Source: Hirsutella rhossiliensis (taxonomy: Eukaryota; Ascomycota; Sordariomycetes; Hypocreales; Ophiocordycipitaceae). From it: 64,000 nt of DNA. This document shows positions 61,617 to 64,000 of this stretch, in pieces. Every line of letters starts with the position of its first letter. The first letter of the stretch is position 1. Below the pieces are notes generated by a model that did not search any database, was not told the origin of the DNA, and worked only from the letters and a program-made list of their open reading frames with translations. The stretch spans positions 1,488,001-1,552,000 of the forward strand of contig NW_025408683.1 of the NCBI RefSeq assembly GCF_020360975.1, read 5' to 3'. Position numbers and translations under genes: made by a program.

Positions 61617-63342
61617 ATGACCAAAATGACCTTAAAGCGGCCTCGGAGTATTTATACGGAGGATATTATGGCTAATGCGATAATTGATGTCACAAAAAAC
61701 GGCTTGTCGCAGTACCGCGCCGCCCAAAAGTATGACATACCTCAGCAGTCTATTTCCGACAGACTCAAAGGCCAGGTAGCCCTGGCTGATCAGATCCAGC
61801 CTCGTCAACTCTTGAGTAAGTCTCAGGAAGCTCGCTTGGTTTCTTGGATCCTCCGCCAAGAGTCTCTCGGCTATGCTCCCTCCCACAGTCAGATCCGCGC
61901 ATGTGTGGAGGCTCTTATGAAGCAACTGAACAACGAGCGGACAGTGGGGCGCAACTGGGTCTCTAAATTCATCAATCGCCATCCGGACATCAAGAACAAG
62001 CGTGGGAGACGTCAGGAAGCTAACCGATTTAATGCTTTTACGCCTCGTGCGGTTCACTGGTTCTTCGATATCAGGAAAAGGAGTATGGATGGATTAAACC
62101 AGAAAATACCGTGAATGTTGACGAAGGCGGTATTATGTCTGGCTTTGGTGAGTATTTGGCTTGTCTTTCATTACTTTTACTAACCAGACTCTTTTGCCAG
62201 GTTTGGATAGTCTTGTGGTTGGGAGTGCAGACCCAAAACGGAAGGCCCTTCTGAAAGGGCCACAGTCCCGCAACTGGACCTCATTTATTGAAGCTATCAC
62301 CGCGGACGGCCGTGTCCTTACCCTGGCATTATCTTTAAGGGCAAAGAACTTCAGAAACAGTGGTTCTTGACGGAATTCGGCAAAATAGCCGACTGGCATT
62401 ACATAACGTCGCCCAACGGATGGACGGACAACCATATCGCTATTGAGTGGCTTGAGAGGGTCTATTTGCCCCAGACGCGACCAGCCGATGCCTCAGATGC
62501 TAGACTGATCATATTAGATGGACATGGAAGTCATGCAACGGTGCGTTTCTTTATCCACCTCTGTAGGAATTACCGTTAACCGGGACCAGGATGCATGGAT
62601 GGCCACATGCTTTTGAACAACGTTTATTGCTGTTACCTTCCTGCCCACTGCTCTCATGGCCTCCAGCCGTTAGATAACGGTGTATTCAATGCCTCCAAGG
62701 CAGCTTACCGGAAAGAACTTCAGAAATTGACCTGTTTGACCGATTCTGCGCCTGTTCATAAGGTCAATTTTATACGGGCATATGCTAAAGCGCGCGAGGT
62801 TGGAATGACGGCAAAGAATATATTGTCCGGCTGGAGGGTCACTGGGAATTGGCCGATCTCACGATCCAAGGCATTGCGGCATCCAGAAATTCACGCGGAC
62901 ATTGTAGAGACGTCTCCAAAGTCCGCGCCATTTTGGGTTCTGATGATACGCCAAGAAACAGCCGCCAGATTCGCGATTTCGGAAAGAACAAGACTCCTGG
63001 CACCCGGAGACGATACGCCGTGATAGCTAGAGGCTTTGAAGCCCAAGAACAGACGCTTGCCGAGCACAGCAACAGAATCGCGAAGCTAGAGGAAGAAGTG
63101 GCCCGGCTGCAGAGAGGCAAGAAGAGGAGAGCAATTCCGAACCCGAACAGACGGTTCATGACTCTCAGTGAAGCTTTGGTGGCTGAGGAAGCCATTCCCA
63201 AATTAAAAGCCAAGAGATAGCCGTTGTGCTGAATTCTGACACAGAGGAGGAGGCGGTCTCAGAGGTGGAGACAGCTTCAGTGATCGAAGTCAAGGTGGCA
63301 CCGAAGCCCTTCCAGTCACCACCAGATCCGGGCGAATGGTAA
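61617..63342 (+). CDS. Fot1/pogo-family transposase (five frame breaks)
   Basis: Exons 61617-62147, 62201-62540 and 62590-63342 total 1624 nt; adding one base at each of five mononucleotide runs (62076-62079 A, 62321-62323 C, 62611-62614 T, 62918-62920 A, 63200-63202 A) gives 543 whole codons ending at TAA 63340-63342. The N-terminus has a Psq-type helix-turn-helix (NGLSQYRAAQKYDIPQQS, about residues 28-45) and a CENP-B/Tc5-type DNA-binding domain (YAPSHSQIRACVEALM; VGRNWVSKFINRHPDI). The DDE_1 nuclease has Asp in NVDEGG, LDGHGSH and GLQPLDNGVF. The C-terminus has a coiled coil (EAQEQTLAEHSNRIAKLEEE) and a Pro-rich end. The protein cuts and pastes the element; activity depends on whether the frame breaks are real. 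Confidence 0.85.
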
Positions 63343-63471
63343 AAAAGCGCCGGTACATATAAGAGCGTCCATTTCTCTACGGAATGATATAATTTTTGTG
63401 TTTATAATGTTAAGTTCTGATCATATTTCATGTAGTTCAAATGGTAGACTTTTGGTGGAGAATTTTTCAAT

Positions 63472-63517
63472 TGCGCTACCGAAAGGTGGGTGTTACCGAA
63501 AGGGGGGTGGGGCATGG
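63472..63517 (-). repeat. Right terminal inverted repeat of the pogo element
   Basis: 46 bp, exact reverse complement of 61332-61377, followed by TA. Confidence 0.93.
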
Positions 63518-64000
63518 TAATAAAGAAGATAGTATAACGCGTTCTTCTTAAGATAAATCGGTTTATTTATTAAATAAGGAGTCTATTACTATTAATAAGG
63601 TTTAATCGTTTAGTACCTTAGATATATTAAACTAAGATACTATTCTTAGTAACCCTATATTTCTAAGTAAGGGTTCGCTTAATAGAACTATTAGAGTAAA
63701 GAACTATAGTAGGTTAAGTGCTTAAGTAGTTCCTAAGTATTTTCTTCCGGTCTATATCCTTTCTACTTAGTAAGGTACTCTTATTATTAACCTTATTTTC
63801 TTATATCTAGTATTTATTTAGCTTTATATTCTTAATTATTATCGACTTTAATTTTTTCTTATAGTTTAGCGTTTTATAGCGCTAGTGCTAATAATAAGAT
63901 ATAAAATATTAGGTATATCTATATTATTATTTATAGCGAAAGTTTATAGTTAACTTTTAAAATAGTTTTCTTAACCTTAAACGGTCTAAGTTTCTTAAAA
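63518..64000. other. RIP-type AT-rich DNA, unclassified
   Basis: TpA-rich, almost no CpA or TpG. It continues the block interrupted by the transposon. No motif recognised. Confidence 0.5.

Larger units (their letters stand above)
61332..63517 (+). mobile_element. Fot1/pogo-type DNA transposon, not RIP-mutated (2.19 kb)
   Basis: Perfect 46-bp terminal inverted repeats (61332-61377 and 63472-63517) begin CCATGCCCCA and are flanked by TA on both sides (61330-61331, 63518-63519), the duplication typical of Tc1-mariner/pogo elements. Each repeat contains CCTTTCGGTA twice, a likely double transposase-binding site. The interior carries one transposase gene. CpA and TpG are normal, in sharp contrast to both flanks, so it arrived after the surrounding DNA was mutated, or is single-copy and escaped RIP. 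Confidence 0.92.

Overview
The window comes from a filamentous ascomycete (Pezizomycotina; the gene content and AT-rich blocks suggest Sordariomycetes, possibly Hypocreales, but this is inference). It has genes with short 41-80 bp introns carrying CTAAC/CTGAC-type branch sites. It also has long blocks in which CpA and TpG have almost vanished in favour of TpA, the signature of repeat-induced point mutation (RIP).

Positions 1-32320 form one RIP-saturated block built only of LTR retrotransposons, stacked inside each other. Matching LTR lengths and target-site duplications (TSDs) give the order. An old fragment of a chromovirus family (A0) received a full copy (A1, 2718-9666, TSD TCTAC/TTTAC) and a small non-coding element (B, 9781-31475, TSD AGTAT). 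B received a second copy (A2, 10896-30712, TSD ATATC). A2 received a different Gypsy element (C, 12537-20345, TSD GAGTA) and an opposite-strand, less mutated copy (A3, 24187-30361). Families A and C both carry a long reading frame antisense to pol.

Positions 32321-58700 have normal composition and carry genes. The left half (32.9-43.4 kb) holds a peroxisomal copper amine oxidase (PTS1 SRL), an aldehyde dehydrogenase, a small Dabb-domain protein, a Zn2Cys6 regulator and a CYP504-like P450. These fit one route: phenylethylamine to phenylacetaldehyde to phenylacetate to 2-hydroxyphenylacetate, with a local regulator. The right half has a ZIP zinc transporter, a gluconolactonase-like pseudogene and a DUF7703-like membrane-protein pseudogene (both with in-frame stops, mostly of C-to-T type), a paraoxonase-like arylesterase and the C-terminal end of a carboxylesterase cut off at the next AT-rich block. 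A 4.8 kb stretch (47.8-52.6 kb) and two shorter ones hold no recognisable gene.

Positions 58700-64000 are again RIP-type AT-rich DNA. One intact-looking Fot1/pogo DNA transposon (61332-63517, perfect 46-bp inverted repeats, TA duplication) sits in it and shows no RIP. Most coding genes need one or more single-base frame corrections, most often one base lost from a short mononucleotide run. This looks more like consensus base-calling error than gene decay, so frameshifts here should be read separately from the RIP-type stop codons.
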